Positions 27,470 to 37,287 of a stretch of DNA of 64,000 nt are shown piece by piece. A program made the position numbers and the translations under genes. The notes beneath the pieces were generated by a model, which made no database searches, was not told the DNA's origin, and saw only the letters and a program-made list of their open reading frames with translations. Positions within the stretch are counted from its first letter, which is position 1. Each line of letters starts with the position of its first letter. The DNA is from AWTP1-13 sp963832445 (lineage in GTDB: Bacteria > Pseudomonadota > Alphaproteobacteria > Rhizobiales > Hyphomicrobiaceae): positions 124,001-188,000 of the forward strand of contig CAWHUM010000009.1 of the NCBI GenBank assembly GCA_963832445.1, written 5' to 3'.

Positions 27470-28191
27470 ATGAAGCTGCTGAGGTTCGGCACGCCGGGAG
27501 CCGAAAAGCCCGGTCTTCTGGGACCGGACGGGGTGGTTCGCGATCTGTCGGGACACATCAAAGACATCTCCGGCGACAGGCTCTCGGACGCCAACCTGGA
27601 AATGCTCAAGGCGCTTGACCCTGCGTCGTTGCCGGCCGCACCGAAAGGCGTGCGACTAGGCCCTCCGGTCGCAAACGTGCGAAGCTTTGTGGGCATCGGG
27701 TTCAACTACTCGGACCACGCCAAGGAGGCTGGCGCTCCTATCCCGACGGAGCCGATCGTCTTCCTCAAGTCGACAAACTGCATCTGCGGGCCCAACGACG
27801 ACGTCATGATTCCGCGTGGTTCCAGCAAGCTTGATTGGGAAGTAGAGATTGCGTTCGTGGTCGGCAAGCGAGCCCGATATGTCGATCTGAAGGATGCGAC
27901 GGGCTACATCGCCGGCTACACGATCTGCAATGAGGTGTCCGAGCGGGTGTTTCAGTTCGAGCGCAGCGCCAGCCAGTGGACGAAGGGCAAGTGCGCCGAG
28001 GGATCGGCTCCGCTCGGGCCCTGGCTCGTGACCGGCGATGAGATCGCCGACGTCGACAACCTCCCCATGTGGCTCGATGTCAACGGCAAGCGGATGCAGA
28101 CCAGGTCTTCCTCAAGGCCGGCGACGTGATGACACTCGGCATCGAGGGGTTGGGCGAGCAACGCCAGACCGTGGTGCCATTCCGCATGTGA
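27470..28191 (+). pseudogene. Fumarylacetoacetate hydrolase-family gene with an internal deletion
   Basis: The FAH-fold protein begins MKLLRFGTPGAEKPGLLGPDG and contains FVGIGFNYSDHAKEAG, then the metal/substrate block DWEVEIAFVVGKRARY and AGYTICNEVSER. After NGKRMQ (near 28,098) the expected 40-50 residues, including the PGDVITTGTPPG region, are absent. The sequence resumes in another frame with VFLKAGDVMTLGIEGLGEQRQ and ends at 28,191. This is a true deletion of about 130-150 bp plus a frame change, not a simple read error. The ancestral enzyme would hydrolyse or decarboxylate a dioxo acid. Confidence 0.82.
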
Positions 28192-28410
28192 CAGGTCGGG
28201 CCGAAGCCGCTACCGAGGGAAACAATCATGCCGAGGGTTGCACCTGGTGTGACTCCACAGAACACCAGATCCCGCGTGACATCACTCGCTTCTAGGCTTC
28301 CGCAAGAGGGTGCAACCAGTTCCTTTCGCGATGGTATGGGAGTTTCTGGTCGAGGCGAAAGCAGTCAAAAACAGTCGCCGACGAAGTAGGGACAGGACGA
28401 GGAGGCACTT

Positions 28411-28704
28411 ATGGCAAAGGCCTACTGGGTTGTGACCTATCGCTCCATCAAGAACACCAGCGCCTGGGAGGCCTACGCAAAGATGGCCGCGCCAGCTATC
28501 CAGGCCGCGGCAGGACGCTTCATTGCTCGAGGCATGCCGGTCAAAGTTTACGAGGCGGGAATCCAGCAGAGCGTCGTTCTGATCGAGTTCGACAACGTCG
28601 CAACGGCGACAGCCGCGCACGACACCGTTGAGTACCAAGCCGCGCTCAAAGTGCTAGGCGACGGCGTGGAGCGCGAAATACGGATCGTGGAAGGCGTCGC
28701 GTAG
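28411..28704 (+). CDS. DUF1330-family protein
   Basis: This small cytoplasmic protein of 97 residues has a ferredoxin-like, dimeric alpha/beta fold pattern. MAKAYWVVTYRSIKN, AAAGRFIARGM and VLIEFDNVATATAAHD are typical of DUF1330. GACGAGGAGG provides a strong ribosome-binding site. It stands alone. The family is of unknown function and often sits near aromatic or keto-acid catabolism genes, which agrees with the adjacent fumarylacetoacetase remnant. Confidence 0.8.
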   Translation: MAKAYWVVTYRSIKNTSAWEAYAKMAAPAIQAAAGRFIARGMPVKVYEAGIQQSVVLIEFDNVATATAAHDTVEYQAALKVLGDGVEREIRIVEGVA

Positions 28705-29485
28705 ATCACCTCTGCCATCCACTCGAACCCGGCTATAGGGCACACGCAATGAGGACAATGCAATGCTGGTATTGGGCTAGTCGCTCACGCCGGCAGAAGG
28801 AGGGCGCAGGTCGCTGGCGTTCCCATTGCTCCACAACGCGGGCTGTCACGCTCAAGGTCGCCTCAGGACGGGTCATGCTCGATTTTGCTTTTTGAGCGCG
28901 GTAGCAGTATGGCCCAAATCTCGACAATCCCGCCGATAGCGACCCCTGCCCCCGGCTGGCAAGCTGCCGAGCGAAGCGAGGTACCAGGTGCAGCGCCGGC
29001 AACGCCAAGCCTTGACCACAACACCGCAGCCTTCGGCGTGCGGCAGTCAGAAGGATGGAGGTGCTGCCGCCGTCGCCGTCCGACTGCCTTACCGCGCCCA
29101 GCGCAGTAGCAGAACCAGGCTCGGGGTGCACCTGCTGAAGGCTTCGAACTCCGCTACCGTCGAAGGCGCCAGCATCAGGCGAGCGCTGTGTCCTCCTGTT
29201 GACCCAACAGGAAGTTTGGCAGCCAAAGCCCAGTAACTACGCCGTTCGCATGCAAAGCATGCAGCCTGCGGAACACTTTCGCACGGTCTCCAAGGCCACC
29301 ACGCCTTGCGCGACCAGCTTTGGAGCTGCACAGCAGTCGGCCCACGTAAACCGGACGTTGTCGATGGAGAGCGCCGACGCGAAGTTCTGATCCAATCCCG
29401 AACTCGACTAGGGGTAATGTAGGCCTCTCATCGCAACATTTGCGGCAGCGCGGCGCGCATAGCATCAAGAGAGCGGCTTCGAGAG
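28705..29485. other. Intergenic region without a supported gene
   Basis: About 780 bases hold several short open frames on both strands, none with convincing ribosome-binding sites or family motifs. Inverted repeats such as CTGTTGACCCAACAG near 29,195 are visible but isolated. The stretch may be degraded coding DNA. Confidence 0.4.
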
Positions 29486-30466
29486 ATGACCCATTCCAGT
29501 TCATATTGGGTGCGTTGGGCCACAATCAGTGTCGTGCTGCTGGCAAGCATTGCAAGCCTAGCATTCGCCCTGCGGACATACCGTTCGTTCCAGTTGCTGC
29601 GATCAGCCTACGAACTGGGCGCTCCTCAAAGCAGCAGCATTCGACCGTGGATGACACTGCATTACGTTGCGATACGCTATCGAGTTTCCGAAACGGATCT
29701 GATGACGAGCCTTGGCCTAGCTTCAGACACCGATGCTAACACAACGCTCAAGTCGCTTGCCGACCGCAGTGGACTATCACCGATCCAGTACGTCCAGCGC
29801 CTGCAGCGATCTATCGTCAGCATGGCGCCATCTGAGGCGTCGCCGGAACTCGACCAGAAGCCATCGTGGCTGAGGCAAGCCAGCGATGCCCTACTTTCCG
29901 CCTTACTCGTCTACCAGTACCCGGTCTTGTTCGCGACGCTGTTCTTAGGCGCCCTCGGCCTGCCCGTTCCGACCGGCTTGTCGGTTGCGGTGGCAGGTTC
30001 CCTCGTCTCTCTCGGCCGTATGAGCTGGCTGTGGGCGGGCACGATCGCCCTTGCGGCGTCAGTACTGGGTGATCTGCTTGGCTACGGTATTGGTATCCTC
30101 CTCGGACAGGGTTTCCTCGACCGACGTGGTTCATGGCTTGGTTACACGCCGAAGCGGCAGATGCGCATCCGGGCCCTTTTCGACCGGTGGGGTGCGTCGA
30201 CGATCATCGTCACACGCACGCTGGTATCTCACTTGAGCTCGGTGGTGAGCTTGCTGGCCGGTCTGGCACGTTATCGACTGTCCGTCTTCTTGGTGTTCGA
30301 CCTGATTGGGCGCATGCTTTGGACGGCGGCCTATTTCGGGCTCGGTTACGGCGTCGGCGGCAACCTAGACGCCGCCACCGATTTCCTGACCAACCTGAGC
30401 GTCTTGCTAGTGTCCGTTGCCATTCTGGCAGGGTCGGCGCTCGTCGCTGTGCGCCAAGTCTCGTAG
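29486..30466 (+). CDS. DedA-family membrane protein with an N-terminal extension
   Basis: The C-terminal half is a DedA/SNARE-associated domain: LGALGLPVPTGLSVAVAGSLVSLGRMSW, then GDLLGYGIGILLGQGF and the characteristic arginine/glycine segment TRTLVSHLSSVVSLLAGLARYRLSVF. These proteins move undecaprenyl or other phospholipid carriers across the membrane. Residues 1-130 are an extra region with one N-terminal helix and a soluble stretch resembling a small DNA-binding or peptidoglycan-type module (ETDLMTSLGLASDTDANTTL), unusual for DedA proteins of about 200 residues. It looks monocistronic. Confidence 0.75.
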   Translation: MTHSSSYWVRWATISVVLLASIASLAFALRTYRSFQLLRSAYELGAPQSSSIRPWMTLHYVAIRYRVSETDLMTSLGLASDTDANTTLKSLADRSGLSPIQYVQRLQRSIVSMAPSEASPELDQKPSWLRQASDALLSALLVYQYPVLFATLFLGALGLPVPTGLSVAVAGSLVSLGRMSWLWAGTIALAASVLGDLLGYGIGILLGQGFLDRRGSWLGYTPKRQMRIRALFDRWGASTIIVTRTLVSHLSSVVSLLAGLARYRLSVFLVFDLIGRMLWTAAYFGLGYGVGGNLDAATDFLTNLSVLLVSVAILAGSALVAVRQVS

Positions 30467-30579
30467 TCACCCGCAGAGGTCGTCACCGAGCGCACATTGA
30501 GCGACATAAGACCTCATTCGCAGCCGTACCGATATTCGTGCAGCGACCAAAGTCGCACAGCGGGGTCATCGGCGAACAA

Positions 30580-30723
30580 GGCCCTCAGGTGCGGCTGCGC
30601 CACGCGCAGCGGGCGAGCAGCGAAGGGCCCAAGGACGGCTTCGAGAGGCCCATCACGCTTCTGGGAAATCTCACGCCCGAGCAACGTCAGCACCTGCGTG
30701 AGATCGCTGAGCTTGCCTGGTGA
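30580..30723 (+). pseudogene. C-terminal remnant of an OsmC-like protein
   Basis: A short frame encodes LRHAQRASS...FERPITLLGNLTPEQRQHLREIAELAW. It resembles the end of the OsmC domain of alpha/beta-hydrolase-OsmC proteins, where LxxEQRxxLxEIA precedes a Cys-Pro-Val-His motif. That catalytic cysteine motif and the whole N-terminal part are missing. It is a fragment at best, and the call rests on one short block. Confidence 0.4.
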
Positions 30724-30795
30724 GGAAGACTTTGCGGCAGAGCTCGGATGTTGCATCCTCCTGGTCGATGCCACGCGCGATGCGGTATTTGCAGC

Positions 30796-31605
30796 CTAGA
30801 TCGTCTCTGCCCGACGCACGCGACCATATTCGAGCTGAAGGACGCTACCCTCCCCGAGAGGTCGCCAGCGCTCCTCCGTGAGCGGCACACTGGCAATGAG
30901 CGCCACGTCGACCCCTATTCCGGTCACATGAACGGCTTCACCGGCAACGACAGCAATGGCCTCGTCGCTGCAGTGGCGCTCGAGCAGCCACAGGCCAGGG
31001 GGTTCAATCACACCGGGGGCTTTTGTGCGCCGGTCGGCGTGAACTAGAAGCCTACCATTCGAGGCATAGATGATGTTGGCCGGGCCTTTTTCGCGCATCT
31101 CACGCGCGAATGCCAAGAAAGTTTCGAAAATGACATCAACTGCTTCCGCTCGTGCTGGATCGACCCCAGCGGCTAGGCGTTCGAGCAGAAGGCAAAAAGC
31201 CTCCTCCGAATCCGTTTCACCAATGGCCCGGTATCGCGCTGCCGTTAGCGCGTCATTGCCCAGACCGGAACCAAGATCGCCATTGTGTGCGAACACGTGC
31301 ACGCGCCCCCACAACTCCCGCGAGAAAGGCTGCGTGTTTTCCAAACTGATGGTGCCGCGTGTTGCGTGACGAATGTGCGCCAGCACCGTCATGGTTCGGA
31401 CCGGGTGCGTCACGAGGCAGCTGATCCAGGGTGAACGCGCAGCGGCGCTCGGCTCGCGGAACAGAGCGACGTCGCGATCCTGCAGGAACGCCACGCCCCA
31501 CCCATCGGCATGAATGCCGGTCTCGCCGCCGTGCCGCGAAAGCGCGTGCAACGATAGCGTAACATCGACAGCGCTACTAGCGGAGAGCGCAAACAGCTCG
31601 CACAT
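30796..31605 (-). CDS. Class II glutamine amidotransferase (YafJ/EgtC-like)
   Basis: An N-terminal-nucleophile glutaminase domain fills the 269 residues. Cys2 directly follows the initiator Met (MCELFALSAS). HADGWGVAF, HIRHATRG, FAHNGDL and the later TDSEEAF complete the active-site set. No synthase domain is attached, as in YafJ and EgtC. YafJ homologs are of uncertain role, and EgtC removes glutamate in ergothioneine synthesis. No ergothioneine genes are nearby. It appears monocistronic. Confidence 0.88.
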   Translation of the reverse strand: MCELFALSASSAVDVTLSLHALSRHGGETGIHADGWGVAFLQDRDVALFREPSAAARSPWISCLVTHPVRTMTVLAHIRHATRGTISLENTQPFSRELWGRVHVFAHNGDLGSGLGNDALTAARYRAIGETDSEEAFCLLLERLAAGVDPARAEAVDVIFETFLAFAREMREKGPANIIYASNGRLLVHADRRTKAPGVIEPPGLWLLERHCSDEAIAVVAGEAVHVTGIGVDVALIASVPLTEERWRPLGEGSVLQLEYGRVRRAETI

Positions 31606-32007
31606 CGAATTGGCCTCAACTTAGGACTTCAAGCGCAGGCGACCAATCGGCTCAGAGTGCGACGACGACCTCTCGAGCCTGGCGGGCGCGATGAGCTTTG
31701 CATCGCGTCCTAAACGCCCAGCAGAAGCTAGCCATTGGAGTAGTAAGCCATTGTTACTTCCCTCGCCTGGTCCAACGACACAATGTGCCGGCTTAAACGA
31801 GGAATCCTCAAGCTGTTGCCTCGCTCCGTAGTAGCCGGCCCACCTTCATTTGCAATTTCATGGTATAAGACTTGGCGCACCTTTCTTTGACATGCCTCAA
31901 GCCGCTCATTCGACTGGGCCCGCTTCCTGTGTCATCCAAGAACCTGAAGTTCGTCGCGCGGGATGAGATGGTGGCTAAGCGGCGGTTCTCTAACCTTGAG
32001 ATGCAAC
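31606..32007. other. Intergenic region between divergent genes
   Basis: About 400 bases separate the divergent amidotransferase and HlyD-type genes. AT-rich patches near 31,740-31,760 and 31,850-31,870 may hold promoters for each direction, but no match is good enough to name. No coding sequence is supported. Confidence 0.4.
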
Positions 32008-33252
32008 ATGTTGGAACGGACTGCCGCACGACCGGGCCTGGGCGCACTTGCGGCGCGGGATTGGCTTAGCGCCATGAAGGCCCAGGCCACGCTGTTGGGC
32101 AAGCGCACAGGCCTCTTTGCCGTGGCGCTAGTGTTGATCGCCATTGGTGCGGGCTATGCGTTCCTTTCTTACCGAGCCGTCACCGTACGCATCGTAGAGG
32201 TTTCTGCGAACGTGCCAGTCCGCGTCTTCGGCCTCGGTACCGTCGAAGCCCGTGTTCTCTCAAAAGTTGGTTTCGAGGTTGGCGCGGCTATCACCGAGCT
32301 CAATGCCGATCACGGCGACATTGTCAAAGTGGGCACCGTCCTTGCGCGGCTGCACACCACGCAACAAGATGCAAAAGTGGCCAGGGCCAAGGCCGCCGTT
32401 CTCAGTGCCGAGACAGCGATCAAGAAGGCAGAGGTCAACGTCACCAAGACGCGCGCCATCCTCGCTCAAAGGCTCACAGCGAACCGGCGCAAGCAGCAAC
32501 TTGTCGAAAGTCGTGTGACCTCCCCGCAGTCGGCCGAGGAGGCGCAGCGCGATGAGGACGTCGCCAAGGCAGACGTTCTGGTTTCTGAAAGCGACATCGA
32601 GGTTGCAAAGGCGCAGCTGGCCGATGCGCAATCGCAGTACAAGTATGAGAAGGCCATTCTCGATCAGCACACACTGGTCGCGCCGTTCGACGCGCTTGTG
32701 ATCGAGCGCCACAAAGAGCTTGGAACCGTCATCAAAGCAGGCGATCCGATCTTCACGTTGGTAGCATCTGACTCGGTCTGGGCATTGGCATATGTAGATG
32801 AGGCACGCTCCGGAGCGATCAAAGAAGGTCAACCTGCAGAAGTTCGTTTGCGGTCCCTACCACAGCAGGTCTTTGCCGCTCGGGTCGTGCGAATCGCCAT
32901 CGAGAGCGACCGCGTCACCGAAGAGCGGCGTGTCTACGTCAAATGCTCGGTGTGCCCTGTCCGCTTTCACTTGGGCGAACAGGCCGAGGTGCTGATCCAA
33001 GTCGCCACACTCGAGAAGGCAACGCTTGTGCCCGAAGTTGCGGTCACGGGCTTCGATGGCAGCAAAGGAACCGTGTGGACCGTCGAGGACGGGCGCTTGG
33101 CGCGTCGGGCCGTTTCGTTCGGCCATCGTACAGAGGACTCGCGGTTGCAGATCGTCGCCGGCCTCCCCGATGGCGCACTCGTCGTCAGCGAGATCACCGC
33201 GGCGTTGCAGGAAGGCCGATCCGCGCGAACCGCGGCGGAGACCAAGCGATGA
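32008..33252 (+). CDS. HlyD/DevB-like membrane fusion protein
   Basis: This is a periplasmic adaptor of an ABC exporter. A membrane anchor lies at residues about 33-52 (LFAVALVLIAIGAGYAFLSY). A biotinyl-lipoyl half-motif follows, then a long coiled coil at about 110-210 (KVARAKAAVLSAETAIKKAE, repeated Ala/Lys/Glu heptads), the second lipoyl half (VAPFDALVIERHKELGTVIKAGDP) and a beta-barrel. The start is uncertain: ATG at 32,008 or 32,074. It overlaps the permease gene by ATGA, and adaptor, FtsX permease and ATPase form a tripartite DevBCA/MacAB-like exporter. Confidence 0.85.
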   Translation: MLERTAARPGLGALAARDWLSAMKAQATLLGKRTGLFAVALVLIAIGAGYAFLSYRAVTVRIVEVSANVPVRVFGLGTVEARVLSKVGFEVGAAITELNADHGDIVKVGTVLARLHTTQQDAKVARAKAAVLSAETAIKKAEVNVTKTRAILAQRLTANRRKQQLVESRVTSPQSAEEAQRDEDVAKADVLVSESDIEVAKAQLADAQSQYKYEKAILDQHTLVAPFDALVIERHKELGTVIKAGDPIFTLVASDSVWALAYVDEARSGAIKEGQPAEVRLRSLPQQVFAARVVRIAIESDRVTEERRVYVKCSVCPVRFHLGEQAEVLIQVATLEKATLVPEVAVTGFDGSKGTVWTVEDGRLARRAVSFGHRTEDSRLQIVAGLPDGALVVSEITAALQEGRSARTAAETKR

Positions 33253-34383
33253 ACTTGGCCTACCGCGACGTGCGTCACAATCTGTTCCGGTTCCTGTTGA
33301 CGTGCTTCGGGCTCAGTCTGCTCCTAAGCGTCGTCCTGGCAATGATCGGCATCTACCGCGGCATCGTTGTCGACGCTCTTACAGTGGCACGCAATCACCG
33401 TGTCGACCTTTGGGTTGTTGAAGCCGGCTCGCGCGGGCCTTTCGCTGAAGCCTCGCGCATTCCCGGCGACAGCCGCGAAGGGATCGCCCGACTTGCCGGT
33501 GTGACGGAGGCAGGCTCGGTCACCTACCAGTCGGTCGAGGCAGAGCATCTGGGCAGGAAGATCAGGCTCTACGTCATCGGCTTCGAGCCGACACGCCCAG
33601 GTGGACCGGACCGCATAAGTAGTGGCAGGGCGATCGCGCAAAGCCATTTCGAAATGATTGCCGATCGCGGCACGGGCCTTTCTCTTGGAGATCGCATCAA
33701 GCTCGGCCGAACCACCTTTAGCGTCGTCGGCCTGACCGAGGACCAAGTCGCCTCGAGCGGCGACCCGGTCATCTTCATTACTTTGCTCGACGCGCAGAAG
33801 CTCCAGTTCGACCTTGCGCCGCCTGCAGCCCGGGTGCAGACGGCGCGGGGAACCCCAGGCGCAAGCAAGGACACCGTCAATGCGGTGGTGGCGCGGCTTG
33901 CCCCAGAGGCCAATGCAGTGACCGTTGCGGAGTCGGCGCGGCGTTGGAAGCACCTCTCCTCAATGACCCAGGCGGAGCAGGAAAGCATCTTGACGCAGTC
34001 CCTGGTGGATCGTGCGCGTCGGCAGATCGGCATGTTCACCAGCATTCTGCTGCTGGTGTCTGCCGTCATCATCGCGCTCATCATCTACACCATGACAATG
34101 GAGAAGCTGCGACAGATCGCGATGCTGAAACTGATCGGTGCGCCGGACCGAACGATCGTCGCCATGATCGTACAGCAGGCACTGGCATTGGGCTTGACCG
34201 GCTTCATGTTTGGAACGCTGCTTATTGCAAATATCAAGGGGTTCTTCCCGCGGCGGGTCGTGCTGGAGCCCGACAATGTGCTTGGCGCTCGGAGGGGTAG
34301 TCTTCATCGTCTGCATTCTGGCCAGCGGCCTTGGCGTTCGAGCGGCGCTCAAGGCAGATCCAGCAACGGCGCTGGGGGGCTGA
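33249..34383 (+). pseudogene. FtsX/DevC-like ABC exporter permease, frameshift near the end
   Basis: The N-terminal helix (FRFLLTCFGLSLLLSVVLAMIG), a periplasmic MacB-like domain and helices 2-3 (IGMFTSILLLVSAVIIALIIYTM; TIVAMIVQQALALGLTG) are in frame. One extra base near 34,280 shifts the last helix. The correct continuation ALGGVVFIVCILASGLGVRA ends at 34,383, one base before the ATPase ATG. Only the last TM helix is affected, so a truncated product could still be made. It exports an unknown substrate together with its neighbours. Confidence 0.85.
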
Positions 34384-34384
34384 G

Positions 34385-35107
34385 ATGGACTTGGCCCCGC
34401 GTCCCGAGCCGCTCGTCAGCCTGCGAGGCATCTCCAAACACTTTGGAGCGGGCGAGACGCGCATCGACGCGTTGCGACAGGTTTCTATCGACGTCGCGCC
34501 GGGTGAGGTCGTGGCTCTGCTCGGTCCTTCAGGTTCGGGCAAAACGACGCTCCTGAACGTGATAGCCTGCATTTTGGATCCCTCGGAAGGCACCATGGGT
34601 CTCCAGGGCGAGGTTGTCTACGATCAGAGATGGCTGCGCCGCGACCTGCGACGCCTGCGCCTCGATAAGATTGGTTTCATTTTTCAGGCTCACAACCTGC
34701 TTCCCTTTCTCAATGCAATCGACAACGTCGCCATTGTGCTGCAATTGGCCGGCTACGATCACTCCGCTGCGCGCAACCGTGCGGTTGAACTCCTTGAATA
34801 TCTTGAGGTGGGCAACCGCAAGAACGCCTTCCCAGCAAAGCTCTCGGGTGGCGAAGCCCAGCGCGTCGCCATCGCCCGCGCACTCGCCAATCGCCCGCGC
34901 ATCATCCTCGCTGACGAGCCCACGGCCGCGCTGGACTCAAAGCGCGCGCAGATCGTCATGGACCTGTTGCGCAAGCTTGCTTTGGACCAGGATGCCTGCG
35001 TCATTGCGGTCACTCACGACGAAAAGATCTTCGATCGTTTCGATCGCATGTTCATGTTGCGTGATGGCCGGCTTGAGGATGAGCGGCGCATGCCTACGGC
35101 CGCATAG
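34385..35107 (+). CDS. ABC exporter ATPase (LolD/MacB/DevA-like)
   Basis: This 240-residue ATPase has Walker A GPSGSGKTT, Q-loop FIFQAHNLLPFLNA, signature LSGGEAQRVAIARAL, Walker B IILADEPTAALD and switch VTHDEKIF. FQxHNLLPxL is typical of the LolD/MacB type-VII exporter class that pairs with FtsX-like permeases. It immediately follows the permease gene and completes the exporter operon. Confidence 0.93.
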   Translation: MDLAPRPEPLVSLRGISKHFGAGETRIDALRQVSIDVAPGEVVALLGPSGSGKTTLLNVIACILDPSEGTMGLQGEVVYDQRWLRRDLRRLRLDKIGFIFQAHNLLPFLNAIDNVAIVLQLAGYDHSAARNRAVELLEYLEVGNRKNAFPAKLSGGEAQRVAIARALANRPRIILADEPTAALDSKRAQIVMDLLRKLALDQDACVIAVTHDEKIFDRFDRMFMLRDGRLEDERRMPTAA

Positions 35108-35580
35108 CCATCCAGCTCTAGCTTGATTGAGGTCAATGCAACCGCATCAGGCGCGGGCAAGGTCTCGCGCGAGTGATAGTAGCTCGGAGCATGGCATGGC
35201 ACACGCGAAAGCAGTAGCGGTCTTGTCGACCCCGCCCGAGGCCGTGCCGGATGCCATCGAGCGGTCGCCTGCACCGATCCACAGTCCCGCGGTCGGGACA
35301 ATTCCGACGCCGATCGAGGCCTGGATGGCTGCTACGCGGCTTGCGCCGTTGCTTGGCCTCTCAGCGGCACGTGAAGATGACCCGTCGCTCCGACTGGCCG
35401 AAGTGCTGGATCGCTCGCATTGAGGCTCAGTGCCATCTACTCTTAGGATCGAAGCTCCAGCTACCCGTCGCTTTCCTGCCGCACCGGTCGCTTGTTAGAA
35501 GCCCACGGTCAAGCCCATGAGTGGTCCATGTTGCAGGACGTCATATTCGTACCTGCTGACGCCTGCCGCGCATCTAATGG
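35108..35580. other. Intergenic, one weak small frame
   Basis: About 470 bases. A Pro/Ala-rich frame at 35,196-35,423 (MAHAKAVAVLSTPPEAVPD...) could be a small protein, but it has no clear ribosome-binding site and no recognised family. Nothing else is supported. Confidence 0.35.
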
Positions 35581-36213
35581 CTAGGGTTCGACAAGTCTAT
35601 TCCGGATCGCGTATCGAACGAGCGCGGCGGACGATGCAAGATTGAGCTTTCGCATCACGGCCGCGCGGTGCGTCTCGACGGTCTTGAGGCTGATATTGAG
35701 CAGCTGGGCGATCGCCTTGTTAGAGCAACCTTCGGCGATCAATTGAACGATCTGGCGCTCCCGAGGGGTGAGGGCCGAAACCCCTCGACCCGTTCGCGCA
35801 GTGAATGACTGAAGCAATGCCTCAGACACGCTCGAGGTAAAAAATGGTTTGTGAGACGCGAGCGCGTCGATGGCTGCAATCAAGTAGCGACTGGCGTCCG
35901 ACTTGAGGAGATAACCACGCGCACCCGCCTGGAGAAGCTCCGTGACGAGCGCATCATCCTCGTGCATGGTGAAGATGAGCACTTCCGTTCTGGGCAGTCT
36001 CTGGCGAATTTGCCGGGTCACCTCGAGTCCATTCAAGATCGGCAGCGAATAGTCGATAATGGCAATATCGGGGACTGTCTCGATGGCTTTGGCCACAGCC
36101 TCTTTGCCATCCGCAGCTTCGGCTACGACTTCCCAGGCCGGTTGTGTTTCCAGGATTTTTCGCAGGCCGGAGCGAACCACCTCATGATCGTCTGCAATGA
36201 GAATGCGGGTCAC
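35581..36213 (-). CDS. NarL/FixJ-type response regulator with LuxR HTH
   Basis: The receiver domain (residues 1-118) has the acidic pair in RILIADDHE, the phospho-acceptor Asp in IAIIDYSLP, a Thr in VLIFTMHE and the switch Lys in YLLKSD. The C-terminal LuxR helix-turn-helix is LTPRERQIVQLIAEGCSNKAIAQ. GTG at 36,213 is chosen because the receiver begins at TRILIADD; a longer frame adds 27 unrelated residues. No histidine kinase is adjacent; the group II intron region lies upstream. Confidence 0.9.
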   Translation of the reverse strand: MTRILIADDHEVVRSGLRKILETQPAWEVVAEAADGKEAVAKAIETVPDIAIIDYSLPILNGLEVTRQIRQRLPRTEVLIFTMHEDDALVTELLQAGARGYLLKSDASRYLIAAIDALASHKPFFTSSVSEALLQSFTARTGRGVSALTPRERQIVQLIAEGCSNKAIAQLLNISLKTVETHRAAVMRKLNLASSAALVRYAIRNRLVEP

Positions 36214-37287
36214 GGCGCGCCGACCGCTCTCTCCCGCCGTCCGACACCGGTTCCCAGTCTCCACATTGCTGCCGCTCAGCGAAATCCGGTGCAACCCTGA
36301 CGGCAGGCAGAGGCAAATGCCGGCACTTCTTCGAAAAGAATGGGTCGAGCCACGAAATCCGATCGTGTGGTGACTTGGTCATGTGGGCGCGCCCCAACGT
36401 TGCTGCAGCGCATGAGTTAAGAATGCCGAGTAGGCCCGGGGAATCTCACCCCGAGCACCGGGTCACCGGAGGCGGTCACCCGCCCCCCGGTCGGGTAGGA
36501 CGATGGCGCGGAGCGGGCTTCGAATGATGCCGACGTTTCCATCGTCCCCCCTAAGATTCCGTACGGCGGGTTTTCCCCGATACGGCTCCAAAGCTGGCCT
36601 ATCAGACAGGGCCTGCCCTGATGACGTGTCGGTTAAGCTTGGTCCCAGCATACCCGTCACATGGTTGAGGTTTGCCTCCGTCCTTCGTGCTCTCCGCGGC
36701 AGCATGTATCCCCCGCTCTGTGTCGGAGGTCGGCTCGGTGGAACACCGCCACACTCCAGGGGCCCTCGCTCCGGTCCGGGTTATGTTGTCCCGGCCCATC
36801 ACCACTTAACCGGCCCCATCCGCCCCACTCGTAGGCACATCGCAACTTCATCGCCCTGCGACTTATATGCAATGCCTTCGCTGTGCGGGAGCGCCTAGGC
36901 GACCCGCGAGTGGTTCCGGGCTTTCGCTGCACATTCCTTCCTGACATGCCATCCTCTACGACCCCGGGGAGCTCAGACATCCGCAAGTTCCAGAGCAGGG
37001 ATGTCTACGTAGGCCTTCACCATGGGAACAACGGCTCGGCACTCCCAATATCCCGCAATCCGTTTCACGCGAGACGTTCCATTTCGAGGCTTCCACAGTT
37101 CGCCCATTTGCTACGGCCTGTCAGGTTGCTCGGCGCCCTGTACGGATCTGACCGGTCTCCCAGCCAACGGCGCCTTTTACTTCCAGGCTTTCAGCGGTTC
37201 GGTCGCCCTCTCCGCTGCTGGATATAACTACAGCATCGACTGGACTCCTATGCTGGCGGGACTTGCACCCGCTGGAATGACAGCTAG

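Noticed and set aside
36503..36898. 131-codon frame (SPLRFRTAGFPRYGSKAGLS...)
   Set aside because: It lies antisense to the catalytic half of the group II intron RNA. Such frames are commonly misannotated as proteins.
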